64,000 nt of DNA from Bifidobacterium sp. WK041_4_12 (GTDB lineage Bacteria > Actinomycetota > Actinomycetes > Actinomycetales > Bifidobacteriaceae): the NCBI RefSeq assembly GCF_041080795.1, contig NZ_CP129674.1, forward strand, positions 2,108,001-2,172,000. The letters run 5' to 3'. The number at the start of each line of letters is the position of its first letter. The first letter of the stretch is position 1. A model generated the notes under the pieces. It did no database searches. It was not told the DNA's origin and was given only the letters and a program-made list of their open reading frames with translations. Below are positions 1 through 10,378 of this stretch, piece after piece. The position numbers were made by a program, and so were the translations under genes.

Positions 1-226
1 CATCGGAAGCATAGCCGGCACCATACAATGCCGCTGCTTCTTGGGCAAAATGAGCATTCACTCCCATGTCTTCCGGCGGAAACACGACATTCCACAACCG
101 CTGCTTCACCGGTACAGAGCTGACCTGCTCCACCTTGCCGAAAGTTGCGTGCATGTTGGAATTATTGTGGTTGTGTGAATCGTCATGATTGCCCAAGATG
201 TCATGTTTGGATTCTTCATGACTCAT
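1..226 (-). CDS. Partial hypothetical protein, 5' part only
   Basis: The first 75 codons of a minus-strand gene run off the left edge of the window. It begins at an ATG at 226 behind a good GGAGGA Shine-Dalgarno sequence. The N-terminus is hydrophilic and rich in His, Asn and Asp, without a signal peptide, followed by a stretch containing VKQRLWNVVFPPEDMGVN. It lies 52 bp downstream of the galactofuranosyltransferase gene on the same strand, so it is probably co-transcribed with it and linked to surface glycan synthesis. I do not recognise a family from the visible part. Confidence 0.6.
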   Translation of the reverse strand, partial: MSHEESKHDILGNHDDSHNHNNSNMHATFGKVEQVSSVPVKQRLWNVVFPPEDMGVNAHFAQEAAALYGAGYASD

Positions 227-277
227 ATCAGCAGTCCTCCCATGATTTGATGATGCTGGAATGCCTGATGTCTTGAT

Positions 278-2161
278 TCAGTCCTTCGCGACAGCATCCA
301 TCTGAAGATAGTCTCTCCAGAAGCTTTCAGACGTGAGATGTGCACGAGCCTGGGAATATTGCTGCTGCAATTCCTTCTTACGGCTCTTATAATGTGACAA
401 GTCCCTGTGGTATCGCTTCATGATCTCCTGATAGCGGTCGACATCCTTGGTGCGGATCGCACCAACCCTGTTGTACCAGTCAATCACCACAAGTGTATGC
501 TTGCCACGAATGACTCCGGCAGGATATGCCCAGCCAACAACGGGAATCACCGCATAACCCTTGCCTGAACCTGTCACCAGCCTTTGACCGTTATCGGTAA
601 TATAATCGACCAGACGCTGCACACGGCTTCTCTCCTTGTTACCGTCAAGCAACTGTCGGTCAAGCAGCTTCACATCAAAATCGGCGAGCCCGAGCTCCTT
701 GGCCTGTCTGCTGAGTTCGTCAAGGGGAACAAGACGTTCTTTCTTCTTGTTAGCGTCCATGAAGCAGCGTTCAGCGACCGGCTGGCCGATGAACTTGGGA
801 CCCTTCATATAATCTTCAAAAGCGTCGAGACAAAGCTCGGCATTTTCATAGCCAAACTTCTTGAGTTCCAAACGTATGTTGTTGTGAAGCTGATACATGA
901 AATCCGAGTGAAGAGCAAAACCGGTCGTCGACTGGGCGATCATGGTATTGCGAACCGTCTGATAGCGTTCGACCGCTGGATTGTATCGCAGGTGGAAAGA
1001 CATATGCCAGATGCACAATGAATTCATGGTGATGAACTTTGGCTGGCATCGAACGCCGAACTCCGCATCATCACAGCGAACGAACACAGGCAGCGGCAGT
1101 CCGTTGCGCTCAATCATGCTCACAGGAATGCAGCAATACCACCAAGCGGCATACATCTGTTTTTTCATGAACTTCATGGGTTTGAACAGCTCGTTGAAGA
1201 TCAGATCTTCAAACTTGGTGAGCCTCAGCGGTGGTTTCACCGGGCAGAACGTGCCTTCCGGCGTCATATAGCCCAAGTCTTCCCACTGTTCGTCACCGAT
1301 TTCATAGTTGAGCATTGCGCCGCTGATGAATGCGTCCTTGTATTCATCCTTGAGCAGTTGGAGAAGTCTGTACGTTCGTTTGATGCTTTCTGGGGAGACT
1401 GCAACATCATCGTCCATGAGCAGCACGTTGGTCGCCTTGGGATGTTGATCCATTGCCATGATCATTCCCCGCGTAAAGCCGCCCGCTCCACCGACATTAT
1501 TGTTGGGTATGACCGAAACGTGATTACCGCTCAGTTTCTCGGCATCGAGAGTCCGTCCGTTATCGATAACCAGCATGTTGAAATGTTCGGCAAATTCCGG
1601 CTCCCCCGATTCGAGGATGTTCTTGCGCACGAGGGCTATATTGCCTTCAACGTAGCTTTCCTTCTTGAAGGTGGTTGTTGCAAGCACCAATTCAACCGGT
1701 CGCAGCTCGCCTGAGTATCCAACTGCATAATATCCGTTGCGGATGGAAATCTCACCCTGAGCCTGTATCGAAAAACCTACGATGACCCAGCTTGGATCCA
1801 ATCGCAGGTCAAGGTCAATGGATTGCCATTCGTCGCTCGCATCAATGCTACGAGAGCGGTCACTTACTGCCTGTGATGTCGAAGAGAAAGCGTCACCCAT
1901 GGTCTGAGTAAGTGTACAAGCGGCGCCTCGTATCTCAAGATGAAGCGAGAAGGTAGTACCTATCGTGTATTGGAGCAGTTTCTTAACGGAAAGCGAATTG
2001 AAATATGTGGTGAAGTCGAAGGTGCCAGGCCCGCGGAGATCCCATTCGTCAGAATTTTCGATTTGTATGAATGGGCGATCAGACAAGCAGTATAGCGAAG
2101 GATATTGAAGCGATCTGGGATTAGTTTCCAACAGCACATTGGCAAACCGAAGCTTTGGCAT
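278..2161 (-). CDS. glfT2: Galactofuranosyltransferase GlfT2-like
   Basis: Predicted cytoplasmic-face GT2-family enzyme adding galactofuranose from UDP-Galf to a cell-wall galactan, like mycobacterial GlfT2. The roughly 627-residue protein has an N-terminal beta-sandwich-like region, then a GT-A domain with NVGGAGGFTRG, the metal-binding LLMDDDVAVSP motif, a WWYCC segment, the acidic CDDAEFGVR motif for the catalytic base, and a later CIWHMSFH histidine. Its length matches GlfT2. An upstream in-frame ATG at 2173 exists, but the ATG at 2161 has GAGG at ideal spacing. It is followed by an unrecognised gene and sits at the edge of a polysaccharide locus. The family is well supported; the exact acceptor is inferred. 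Confidence 0.85.
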   Translation of the reverse strand: MPKLRFANVLLETNPRSLQYPSLYCLSDRPFIQIENSDEWDLRGPGTFDFTTYFNSLSVKKLLQYTIGTTFSLHLEIRGAACTLTQTMGDAFSSTSQAVSDRSRSIDASDEWQSIDLDLRLDPSWVIVGFSIQAQGEISIRNGYYAVGYSGELRPVELVLATTTFKKESYVEGNIALVRKNILESGEPEFAEHFNMLVIDNGRTLDAEKLSGNHVSVIPNNNVGGAGGFTRGMIMAMDQHPKATNVLLMDDDVAVSPESIKRTYRLLQLLKDEYKDAFISGAMLNYEIGDEQWEDLGYMTPEGTFCPVKPPLRLTKFEDLIFNELFKPMKFMKKQMYAAWWYCCIPVSMIERNGLPLPVFVRCDDAEFGVRCQPKFITMNSLCIWHMSFHLRYNPAVERYQTVRNTMIAQSTTGFALHSDFMYQLHNNIRLELKKFGYENAELCLDAFEDYMKGPKFIGQPVAERCFMDANKKKERLVPLDELSRQAKELGLADFDVKLLDRQLLDGNKERSRVQRLVDYITDNGQRLVTGSGKGYAVIPVVGWAYPAGVIRGKHTLVVIDWYNRVGAIRTKDVDRYQEIMKRYHRDLSHYKSRKKELQQQYSQARAHLTSESFWRDYLQMDAVAKD

Positions 2162-2347
2162 TGCATACCTCATTCAAGTCTCTTACTCATGGGATTAACA
2201 GTGTCATCCTACTATCCTTTGAGGAACGAGGGAAAGGAATCCGGTCTCCGACACATTATTATTGCATGCGTTATATCATGTGAGCTGTATTGCATAATCT
2301 GAACAGACATCATCCGGGAGGGTTGCTGTGACCTACAACATGCGCGA

Positions 2348-3310
2348 ATGAGTTCAGGCACGGCGACTGTAATAATGGTCATTGTGAGCAAAATGGGATT
2401 GAGAATGCTTCGACGCGCACTTGACTCGGCGCTCAGCGTCCATCTGATAATTACAGCACTTGGGGCGCTCATCATCACCGTTGTCGTATTCCCATTCGTC
2501 GCCTATCCGCTACTCCGCGTACAGACGTCGGATGCCAATCAGATGTTTGTCGTTCCTGTACAGATGATGGCACGGGCGGCAAGTGACCACCCGCATGGGG
2601 TCACGGTTCAAGAGCGGGCAACCATCGACGCGTTTAACACCGTGTCCTATGCCGACATGTCGGAACGCTACATGCCGTATGTTGCCGATCCGGTCATCCA
2701 TTTGGAATTGAAGAATCCCTCCCTCGCCGGGGAATATATGCACGTGTGGTTCGACCTTGGGCAGCGTTATCCCAACAGTTATATCAACGGCTTTCTCTCA
2801 TTGCAGTCCGGATGGTTTTCATTGCGGAAAACACCCACGCTGATGCCTATGACCCCTAACGAACTGGCATCCGACCCCACAGGGGTGCGTAATCAGATCG
2901 TTCCTCAAATCGAAGATTTCAAAAGCGCAGCTTTTCTCCACACTCGACAATTTACAAGCAACACACCACATAGGAGCGCTGTGACAAGGATTGCCGGTGT
3001 ATGGGATGCGACGGTGAACATGCCGTTGATTCGCACCTTGACTTATACGGCTTTGTGGACGTGGATCCTGCCAATGTTCATCATATCGTGCTGCTGCGCA
3101 CGACGATTGAGGCTGCAGGAAGTTCTGGTGCATGCCCCGCTCTTCATGTCACTCATGCTGCTGCTGTTGAATGCGATTTCCGTGCCGTTGAAGCCAACCG
3201 CGTCGCGGTACATGATGTGGGCGCTTGTCGCCGTCCCCGTGAGCATCGGTCTTCTGCACATTCAGCTCGATAAAAGGAATCACAAGCATCAGGGCAATGT
3301 TGAAGCATAG
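2348..3310 (+). pseudogene. Truncated DUF6020-like membrane protein, C-terminal remnant
   Basis: This open frame resembles only the C-terminal 40 percent of the 712-residue membrane protein encoded opposite it. The shared pattern is a membrane helix ending in (V/I)(A/F)xPLLRV, then a region equivalent to QMFVVPVQMM / EMFALPMQQI, a YPNSYI / HPNTYV motif, and the last helices. The N-terminal two thirds are absent, and the first ATG has no convincing ribosome-binding site. Its last 54 codons (3149-3310) are antisense to the other gene, so its final residues after about HIQLDK are the complement of the partner's last membrane helix. I read it as a deletion remnant of a duplicated gene. A short expressed membrane protein remains possible. 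Confidence 0.65.
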
Positions 3311-5287
3311 ACTCCAGGAATATCTTGTGTTATGGATCGGAGTGGTGAGCAAGGCACCAATCGACACGAGCATGGGAACCATCAGAATCAGGTTGCTCTT
3401 TCTTCGTAGGACGAAGCAGAGCGCAATGGTGATCAGTGGAATCCATGACACGTACAATGCCTCACTCATCAGCAGGCCGATGAGAGGCAGCTGGGAGAGT
3501 GACTGATATACGGTCTGCCCGATTTTCTGGGGTCCAGACAGCTCCCAACTTTGGTATTGTGGCAGAATCTCCTCGCCTCCGCGATCCTCCCAACCCCATT
3601 TGACGAAGAATCCCTGGTCGTATATGCCGTCAAAAACAAAATAGTCCCTCAACCAGTCAACCGAGCGAACATACGTATTGGGGTGCAGGATGCCCTCCTT
3701 AACCCAGACCACCAGCAATTGTGCGATATGTTCACGATCCAGCTCCCTGTTGAAGCAATCCTTGACAGGGTTGGCCTGATACTCTTCATACTCCTTTTGG
3801 ATTTGGCTGATCGGGCAGGCGAATGACTCCTCGATTATCTTGCGGTCACCGGCACTCATCGAGTCTTTATGGCTGTCATAGACTGCAAAAATCTGCTGCA
3901 TCGGCAGCGCAAACATCTCTTGGTCGCCACCTTTGGCAACGCGAAGTAGTGGGAAGGCAATCATGGGAATAACGATCATTGCCGCGATAAGGGCAACAAT
4001 AAGTCCTGATGTGAGCATACGACGAGTCTGGGTGATGAGCACCACCATAAGCGATAGGAGAATCACGTATACTGCGATTTTTCTGGTTTCAAGACACATG
4101 ACCGCCAATGCGAGGAAGCCGAACCAGAATGCGGGACCTATGCTCTTATGCAGGCGAATTCTTCTGATGTATTCAATGAACATGATGAACCAGAAAATGA
4201 AGAAGGGCAGCGATGTGAGATCTTTGACAACAGTCATCGTAAGGCGGCCATACATTGGCACCAGACCGTAAAAGAAGAGCATGATGGTGCAAAAACGCCA
4301 GCTGAGATGCAATTTCCCACCGATATAGCACAATCCAACTCCAAGAGCGAGCGAAATGACGACGGAATGAACGAATGCCAAGAGCCACAGCCCAAACGCC
4401 TCATTGTGCAAAGATAAGCCGAATGAGTCAAACCAGCCATAGAACAATGTGTCAAGCCAAGGATGGTGATCGCTCATCGCGTACCCAGGCAAGGAGATCC
4501 TCAGTGAAGGATCAAAGGCTTTCCCTGTCCGATACCAGAGGAGTTGGGCTATGGTGTCTGCCCCTATATTGCTTGGTGAAAGCATGATGATCCATGGAAT
4601 CCACATGACCAGAATCATCAGGCCCGCTGTGGCACAGTGCTTCGTGTTGAACGTTGTGAATAGGCTTCGCGCAAAACTCAGCCGTTGCCAAAACTGCTCG
4701 TATGAATTGCGAATACGTGAACGAAATGCGTCAGCAATGAAGTGTAGGTCATGTTCGCCTGAGATTTGCTGGTTTGGCGATATGCGATGCAGAATCACAG
4801 AAAACAACATCGCCGCTGCCAAGGTAAACAGCATGGTATATCCGCACCAGCGAAACAGCATGTAGGCATCGTAGAGGTGCGTGCGCATATTGTCCGGTAC
4901 TACTGGCGGCGCGTACTGATATGAGGAGATGTCCTGCGGAGTGGTTTCTCCTGTACCGTATGGCGTGAAGGTCGTTGTCAAGGCCAATATCGCACCCAAC
5001 GCCAATGACCACAGCTGGTTGCCCGTATCGAGCGCTGAGAACTTCACTAAACCTAGATAGCATAAGGGAATGAGTGCAAGGAACAGCAGCAGAGATGCGA
5101 ATTGGCCATGCATGGCCACGTAGCCGACAACCTCGGCAAGCGCTTTCTGCCAACCTTGCATGAAAATGCTGGAATCTCTGAAAGAGACAAGTAGCGCTAC
5201 GGATCCCCACAGGGCAATCAGAACCGCATAACTGATTTTTATGGAACGTTTATGCATCGTAGGCACAGGAGCCGTCGTTATCACCAT
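3149..5287 (-). CDS. Large polytopic membrane protein, DUF6020-like
   Basis: A 712-residue protein with more than ten hydrophobic segments, a central block with SDHHPWLDT and a large extracytoplasmic loop near the C-terminus (about residues 450-600). It resembles the DUF6020 family found in bifidobacterial and other Gram-positive polysaccharide loci; these look like GT-C-type glycosyltransferases or polymerases, but no reaction is established to my knowledge. The ATG at 5287 follows an AGGAGG site about 11 bases upstream. The last conserved helix ends near IPFIELNV; the roughly 35 residues after it, rich in His, Arg and Gln, are encoded by the antisense of the neighbouring remnant gene. The native stop therefore appears lost and replaced by a read-through tail. 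Confidence 0.7.
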   Translation of the reverse strand: MVITTAPVPTMHKRSIKISYAVLIALWGSVALLVSFRDSSIFMQGWQKALAEVVGYVAMHGQFASLLLFLALIPLCYLGLVKFSALDTGNQLWSLALGAILALTTTFTPYGTGETTPQDISSYQYAPPVVPDNMRTHLYDAYMLFRWCGYTMLFTLAAAMLFSVILHRISPNQQISGEHDLHFIADAFRSRIRNSYEQFWQRLSFARSLFTTFNTKHCATAGLMILVMWIPWIIMLSPSNIGADTIAQLLWYRTGKAFDPSLRISLPGYAMSDHHPWLDTLFYGWFDSFGLSLHNEAFGLWLLAFVHSVVISLALGVGLCYIGGKLHLSWRFCTIMLFFYGLVPMYGRLTMTVVKDLTSLPFFIFWFIMFIEYIRRIRLHKSIGPAFWFGFLALAVMCLETRKIAVYVILLSLMVVLITQTRRMLTSGLIVALIAAMIVIPMIAFPLLRVAKGGDQEMFALPMQQIFAVYDSHKDSMSAGDRKIIEESFACPISQIQKEYEEYQANPVKDCFNRELDREHIAQLLVVWVKEGILHPNTYVRSVDWLRDYFVFDGIYDQGFFVKWGWEDRGGEEILPQYQSWELSGPQKIGQTVYQSLSQLPLIGLLMSEALYVSWIPLITIALCFVLRRKSNLILMVPMLVSIGALLTTPIHNTRYSWSLCFNIALMLVIPFIELNVQKTDAHGDGDKRPHHVPRRGWLQRHGNRIQQQQHE

Positions 5288-5429
5288 ACAAACAGAATCC
5301 TCCTCGTACCTGTTATTCAGCTGAAATCAGCAACGCTAATATACTATAATAGAGTCTTACGCGATTTTTTCAGGCATTGTGAGCGACAGAGTAGTGGACA
5401 ATCCAGCATGAAAAGGAAATGGTATCCAT

Positions 5430-6434
5430 ATGCGTTTATTCATTCAAATTCCTTGTCTGAATGAGGAGCAAACACTTCCCCTCGTAGCAGCTGATCTGCC
5501 CACTTCCATTCCAGGGATTGATGACATCCAAGTCATGATTATCGATGACGGTTGCACCGATAACACCGTCGCCGTGGCCAAGCGGCTTGGAATTCATCAC
5601 ATAGTGCAGCACAGACGAACCATGGGGCTGGCACGTTCCTTCCGCGATGGCGTGGATTATGCGTTGAGGCATGGTGCAGACATTGTCGTCAACACGGATG
5701 GCGACAACCAATATCCGAGCGGACGAATTCCGGATCTGATCCGTCCCGTAATTGACGGAAAGGCCGACATTGTTGTAGGCGATCGGCAGACATCAAAAAT
5801 CAGGGAATTCTCGGCTTTCAAGAAGGCAATGCAGCATCTGGGCTCATGGGTCGTCAACAAGGTCGCGGGAACGCATATTCCAGATGCGGCCAGTGGCTTC
5901 CGTGCATATTCCAAGGCTGCATTGCTTCAGCTGAATATCATCACCGATTTCAGCTATTGCATGGAGACCATCATCCAGGCTGGCAACAAGCGCATCGCAA
6001 TCACGTCTATTCCGATAACCACCAATCCCAAGACCCGCGAATCACGCCTATTCAGCAATATCTTCGAGCACATGTTCAAATCCAGCAGCGCCATCATTCA
6101 ATGCTATCTGATGTACCGCGCGCGAACCATCTTCATGGCTGCCAGCTCGTTCTTCGGGATTATGGGCATCATTTTCTTCATCAGATATCTGGTGCTGTTC
6201 GCTCAGGGTTTTGGTCGCGGACACATGCAGTCACTGATTCTTGGGCTGCTGCTCATGATGACCGCCGTTATCTGTATCGCGTTGCTCATCATCTCTGAAG
6301 TGCAACGGGTAACCAGGAAACTTCAGGAAGACCAGCTCGAACGCACCAAGGAAATGCTGTACAGTCCAGAGGAAATCGAACGTACACTCAAGCGGGAGCA
6401 GCATTCGACACACATGCACGTCCCCCAGGCATGA
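5430..6434 (+). CDS. GT2 glycosyltransferase with C-terminal membrane anchor
   Basis: A 334-residue DPM1/DolP-sugar-transferase-like protein. It starts with the family pattern IQIPCLNEEQTLP, carries IIDDGCTDNT for nucleotide binding and a DxD-type motif in NTDGDNQYP, then GFRAYSK. Two hydrophobic helices near residues 230-290 fit a membrane anchor, followed by a charged tail. Such enzymes usually move a sugar from a nucleotide donor to a polyprenyl phosphate on the cytoplasmic face. The start is an ATG after an AAAGGAA site. It is transcribed opposite to its neighbours and converges with the flippase gene 8 bp downstream. Donor and acceptor are unknown. Confidence 0.85.
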   Translation: MRLFIQIPCLNEEQTLPLVAADLPTSIPGIDDIQVMIIDDGCTDNTVAVAKRLGIHHIVQHRRTMGLARSFRDGVDYALRHGADIVVNTDGDNQYPSGRIPDLIRPVIDGKADIVVGDRQTSKIREFSAFKKAMQHLGSWVVNKVAGTHIPDAASGFRAYSKAALLQLNIITDFSYCMETIIQAGNKRIAITSIPITTNPKTRESRLFSNIFEHMFKSSSAIIQCYLMYRARTIFMAASSFFGIMGIIFFIRYLVLFAQGFGRGHMQSLILGLLLMMTAVICIALLIISEVQRVTRKLQEDQLERTKEMLYSPEEIERTLKREQHSTHMHVPQA

Positions 6435-6442
6435 ACCATCCG

Positions 6443-7891
6443 TCATGATTGTTTGGAATGCATGGCTGCGAGCAGGCTGCTTGGCTTCACCACACCAAAC
6501 TTCACCATGCAGATAAGATATCCCGCATATACCGCTGCATACAGTACAGCCAGCTCAGGTAGACTGCGTATCGTGACCAGATGAGTCACGGCGAACAGCA
6601 CAATCCAAATGCCGCAGTTGATGGCAATGACCTTCCATGTCGTTGAGGTAAACATATTTCCAAAGCTTCGCCGGGCCTTAAGATACGAAATGATCATGGC
6701 AATGCACGTGCACACCATGCTCGATAGGGCGAGGTACGTGATACCGCCAAATCGTGCAGAGACGATGAACATGGGTATCACGATAATCAATGAAACTATG
6801 GAGAGAATGTCGGAGAAATGGTTCGACCTCCTGATATTGATGACCATGTTCAACACGACGGTCATTCCCATGAAAAAGCTTGACGGTGCAAGGAATGTCA
6901 AAGCTGGCGCGGCAATGTCATATGAGGGATGGTAGAAGGTTGCGAGCAGGCTGCCGCTCGTTGATGAGATGATCATTGCCAAGGGCAGTACGAATGCGAA
7001 GGCGATGAGCACCAATTCCTGGGCTGCGCCCAGAGCTTCTCTGCGTTTGTTTGCACTGACAAGCCGAGAGACGATCGGCAGGATGACCACGGCAAAAGCT
7101 TGAAGCAGATAATAGCTTGTTTTCCCAAAGTTCATGGCTCCGGTGTAATAGCCTGCCATCGAATCAGGCTCGACGACTGCCTTGACTACCAAGGTGTCGA
7201 GGCTCAAGACGATTGAGACCATGATGAAGAAGAAGGAGAAGGACAGAGTTTGCTGAGCAACGACGCTGAAGTGGATTCGTTCGTTGCCACCTTGCGAGAA
7301 TCGATGACGAAGTGGAATCAGCAGTATCAAGCCGATGATGATGGTTGCAACCATGGCAAGGAGATAGCCCAATTCCACACCACTGACCGGATCATGTGGG
7401 AAAAGAAAGATGATGAGCGGAATGACGCCAAGCTTGAAAATAGGATATATGGTACTCAGAAATGCACTATGCCCGAACCGTTGCAAACCGTCGTTGATGC
7501 CCAATACCACTACATAGAATCCGTTCGCAGGAATCAGAAATGCCGCAAGCTTGAAGTAGAACTGCAATGAGTCATCGTGGAAGATGTCAGCGAATACCGG
7601 TGAACCGATGAAGTTCACCAAAAAGAAGAACACGACGATAAGGCATTGGAAGGCTATGGTTTTCCGAATAAGATCTGCAATATCAAAATTGCGTGATGAT
7701 ATATGCGCCGAAAGTGACTGCCTTGCGCCGTTGCTGACGAACATGTATTCAAAGTCGAGAACCGTGATGATGGTGCCGACAACGCCGTAACTCGCTGCTG
7801 GGACAGTTGATCCCAGATAATAGTGGATGCAGTAGCTACTGATGAAAAATACCAGATTGCTCACAATGTTCAGGGCTAGACCTCGACGCAT
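6443..7891 (-). CDS. Polysaccharide flippase, Wzx/MVF type
   Basis: About 482 residues with 12 to 14 predicted membrane helices and few charged residues, typical of the polysaccharide-transport branch of the MOP superfamily that flips lipid-linked repeat units across the membrane. Characteristic stretches are the N-terminal LNIVSNLVFFISS and the SYGVVGTIITVLDFEYM segment following the second helix. A TTG start at 7924 is possible, but the ATG at 7891 has GAGGAG upstream. It lies among glycosyltransferase genes, which fits export of a surface polysaccharide. The transported glycan cannot be predicted. Confidence 0.8.
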   Translation of the reverse strand: MRRGLALNIVSNLVFFISSYCIHYYLGSTVPAASYGVVGTIITVLDFEYMFVSNGARQSLSAHISSRNFDIADLIRKTIAFQCLIVVFFFLVNFIGSPVFADIFHDDSLQFYFKLAAFLIPANGFYVVVLGINDGLQRFGHSAFLSTIYPIFKLGVIPLIIFLFPHDPVSGVELGYLLAMVATIIIGLILLIPLRHRFSQGGNERIHFSVVAQQTLSFSFFFIMVSIVLSLDTLVVKAVVEPDSMAGYYTGAMNFGKTSYYLLQAFAVVILPIVSRLVSANKRREALGAAQELVLIAFAFVLPLAMIISSTSGSLLATFYHPSYDIAAPALTFLAPSSFFMGMTVVLNMVINIRRSNHFSDILSIVSLIIVIPMFIVSARFGGITYLALSSMVCTCIAMIISYLKARRSFGNMFTSTTWKVIAINCGIWIVLFAVTHLVTIRSLPELAVLYAAVYAGYLICMVKFGVVKPSSLLAAMHSKQS

Positions 7892-8017
7892 GCTACGATG
7901 ATTCTCCTCAATCTGACAGTCCAATGCCGCTACTTGTTCTCACATAAAGTTGCAGTAAGGAACCCTCTCGACCATTTGTCTTGCACGGCGTCCAGATTCT
8001 TGCTGCGCTCGTACACT

Positions 8018-10276
8018 TTAAAAAACGGCAAACATATTCATGGCAGCAGCATACAGAATTGGATTTGCATCCGACATCCCATACAATCGTCCGCCCATGA
8101 ACAGGGACCATACATTCAAGATCAATGCACCGATGGCAAGAACCACGCATAGTCTGGTGAAATACCGCTTATAGACACCAACGCTTCCTTCATGGATGAA
8201 GGCTATCGCCATTGTCGTGGCCAGACCTATCAACAGTGCACAATCACACAGATATCGAGCCGTATACGCCGAAGCGGCAACATCCACGACGATTGGGACG
8301 ACTCCCAAGACCGCAACGGTTCCAACAAGTACAACAGCACCCTTGCGCAGACGACTGCGTACACCCTTAATGAACAGTAGGAATAGAATCAGCGACAAGG
8401 GGAACCACCAGAGAATACCTCCAAGGGCCGGCTCTGAGTAAAAGAAACCCTGATAGCCACCTGCGCTGGTGCTTTCATGCGTGACAGACTGGATGAAGGG
8501 GAAACGATCCGTGACTTGAGGGGGAGTTACGAATGCCTGCCAGAGCGCATAGGGAATCTTAGTCAACCCGCTCACCTGCTCACGCTGATCCGTGACGGTG
8601 AGCTGATATGAGGCACCAAAGTCGAACAGGCTGCCGAATCGAATTTTGTTCCAGACGAGGAATGGGAACCCTGCAATTACGGCTGCACATGCGGCTATCG
8701 TCGTGACGCTCACCGTTTCATAACGTGCGGGTCGCATGCCACCGTTCCCTCTCAGGTGACGCTCAGTTGCCACAAGCAGCGGAAGCAGCGCAGCGACCAC
8801 GCATAACTGCGGCCTGCACCCTACGATCAACCCGCACATCACACCGCCAATAATGAGATAGACAACACACCTCACCCGAGACCGTGAACGGACGCGCAAT
8901 GCGAGCAACCAGAATATAACGGCTCCCATGGCCAGTGCAAGACCACCTGCTATCGGAATTGAATAGGTCGTTGGCAAATACAGCAGATAATACGTCGGTT
9001 GTACAGCCGTCATGAAGGCAAGGCTGACAACGATTTGTGTGGCAAGGGGAACGCCTTTCCCAAAACGTTCGAATATGAGATGCACAAGGTAGACCGCGAG
9101 AAGTGACAGGACAATTCCAAGAACAATCATGACTTTCCATGGTGACAGGTCAGATCCTGTGATCGCGAGGTATGGCAGGAAGAATGCGATTACGGGAAGC
9201 ACGCCAAAATAGGAATAATACTTGCCGTGGTAGAACACAAAATCGTACAAAAAGTTCTCATGACTGCTCTGTTGCAAGTCATAACGGAGATTCTGCTGAT
9301 ACGGGTTTGCCATTGAGGAAAGGAAATTCGCAACCGGATGATCAATCCACGCGTGACCTGCAAGAAGCGCGCGTGCAACGCTCTGGTATTCAAAATCAGC
9401 CTGCCACTGCGTCATCCTGAAATAAATCCAAGGCAAGGTAGACAAGCATACCGCCGTGCTGATGCCGACCGATACCAGACCTGTTGCCATCCATATGATG
9501 CGACGTTGTCTGTCGCTGAACTGCTGTTCCTTCCATAATCGTCTGAACGCAGGCAGACACGCCACCACGATGATGACAAGGATGTAAAGGATGGCTCGCA
9601 ATGGGTTCACACTGATGGGAACGCGCACATTGAGTTCTGGATTGGCAGTCAGGATGAATCTGGTTCCTGCAGGATTCACGACATGTATGGTTACGGTATG
9701 GGTCTTTCCTGCCAAATATACTGCAATCCGTTGCGTTGACTGAATGTATGGACTGATGGTGCGCTCCGGCAACATCATGGGAACTGTGTGCGCGTTATCG
9801 TCAACTTCGATCTGCACGCGCAGCGAGGAATCTGCACGACTTTCCACGGTACTGTTCCGAGGAACCGGCAGGTTCGCCCCATCAATATTTGCATAGGAGA
9901 AAACCCGGTGCACGGGGATGGCAATGTTTGAAACATGCGCGTCTATGCCGCTGAGCTTGATTGTAGACTTGCCAGAATCCGTTATGGTGTAGCTTCCATC
10001 GTCATTGAGTCGCATGCCGGAGCCCATGGAAACCGTCGCATGCGCCACTGGTCTGTTGCTCATCGAGGTCCAGTGGGCAAGATTGAAAACAAATAGTTCC
10101 AGCATGCAGAACACAAGAACCAGCAGTGCCACATGCACCGGAGTTGACCGTCTGCCAACCCAGCCATCCTTGCCACGGGCGAGCAGTTTCCCGAAACCAT
10201 CGCCCGCTCGGATGCCCGTGCCGTGAACGGATTGTGTATTGTGCGCGCGAAAGTTCAGCGGCTCATCAGATTGCAT
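8018..10276 (-). CDS. Large membrane protein, GT-C-like
   Basis: A 752-residue protein: cytoplasmic N-terminus, one helix near residues 47-67 (HVALLVLVFCMLELFVFNLA), a roughly 150-residue extracytoplasmic beta-rich domain, then about ten further membrane helices. The plan, with an outside domain and aromatic loops such as YDFVFYHGKYYSYFG, resembles GT-C polyprenyl-phosphate-sugar-dependent glycosyltransferases (family 39-like), but I see no single decisive motif. It could alternatively be a polymerase of the polysaccharide locus. The gene has its own 100-bp upstream region. Confidence 0.6.
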   Translation of the reverse strand: MQSDEPLNFRAHNTQSVHGTGIRAGDGFGKLLARGKDGWVGRRSTPVHVALLVLVFCMLELFVFNLAHWTSMSNRPVAHATVSMGSGMRLNDDGSYTITDSGKSTIKLSGIDAHVSNIAIPVHRVFSYANIDGANLPVPRNSTVESRADSSLRVQIEVDDNAHTVPMMLPERTISPYIQSTQRIAVYLAGKTHTVTIHVVNPAGTRFILTANPELNVRVPISVNPLRAILYILVIIVVACLPAFRRLWKEQQFSDRQRRIIWMATGLVSVGISTAVCLSTLPWIYFRMTQWQADFEYQSVARALLAGHAWIDHPVANFLSSMANPYQQNLRYDLQQSSHENFLYDFVFYHGKYYSYFGVLPVIAFFLPYLAITGSDLSPWKVMIVLGIVLSLLAVYLVHLIFERFGKGVPLATQIVVSLAFMTAVQPTYYLLYLPTTYSIPIAGGLALAMGAVIFWLLALRVRSRSRVRCVVYLIIGGVMCGLIVGCRPQLCVVAALLPLLVATERHLRGNGGMRPARYETVSVTTIAACAAVIAGFPFLVWNKIRFGSLFDFGASYQLTVTDQREQVSGLTKIPYALWQAFVTPPQVTDRFPFIQSVTHESTSAGGYQGFFYSEPALGGILWWFPLSLILFLLFIKGVRSRLRKGAVVLVGTVAVLGVVPIVVDVAASAYTARYLCDCALLIGLATTMAIAFIHEGSVGVYKRYFTRLCVVLAIGALILNVWSLFMGGRLYGMSDANPILYAAAMNMFAVF

Positions 10277-10378
10277 ACCTCGTATTCTAATATATGCGTT
10301 CTCCCATGATGCCCCGCGTGGGCACCACGCATCCTACTGTCCGGCAACATCAAGCTGCGTGCGACAGTAGTGGACGGG

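Noticed and set aside
846..1714. Long opposite-strand frames inside glfT2, rbs, kup and other genes
   Set aside because: They overlap fully conserved coding frames and lack ribosome-binding sites; they are shadows.
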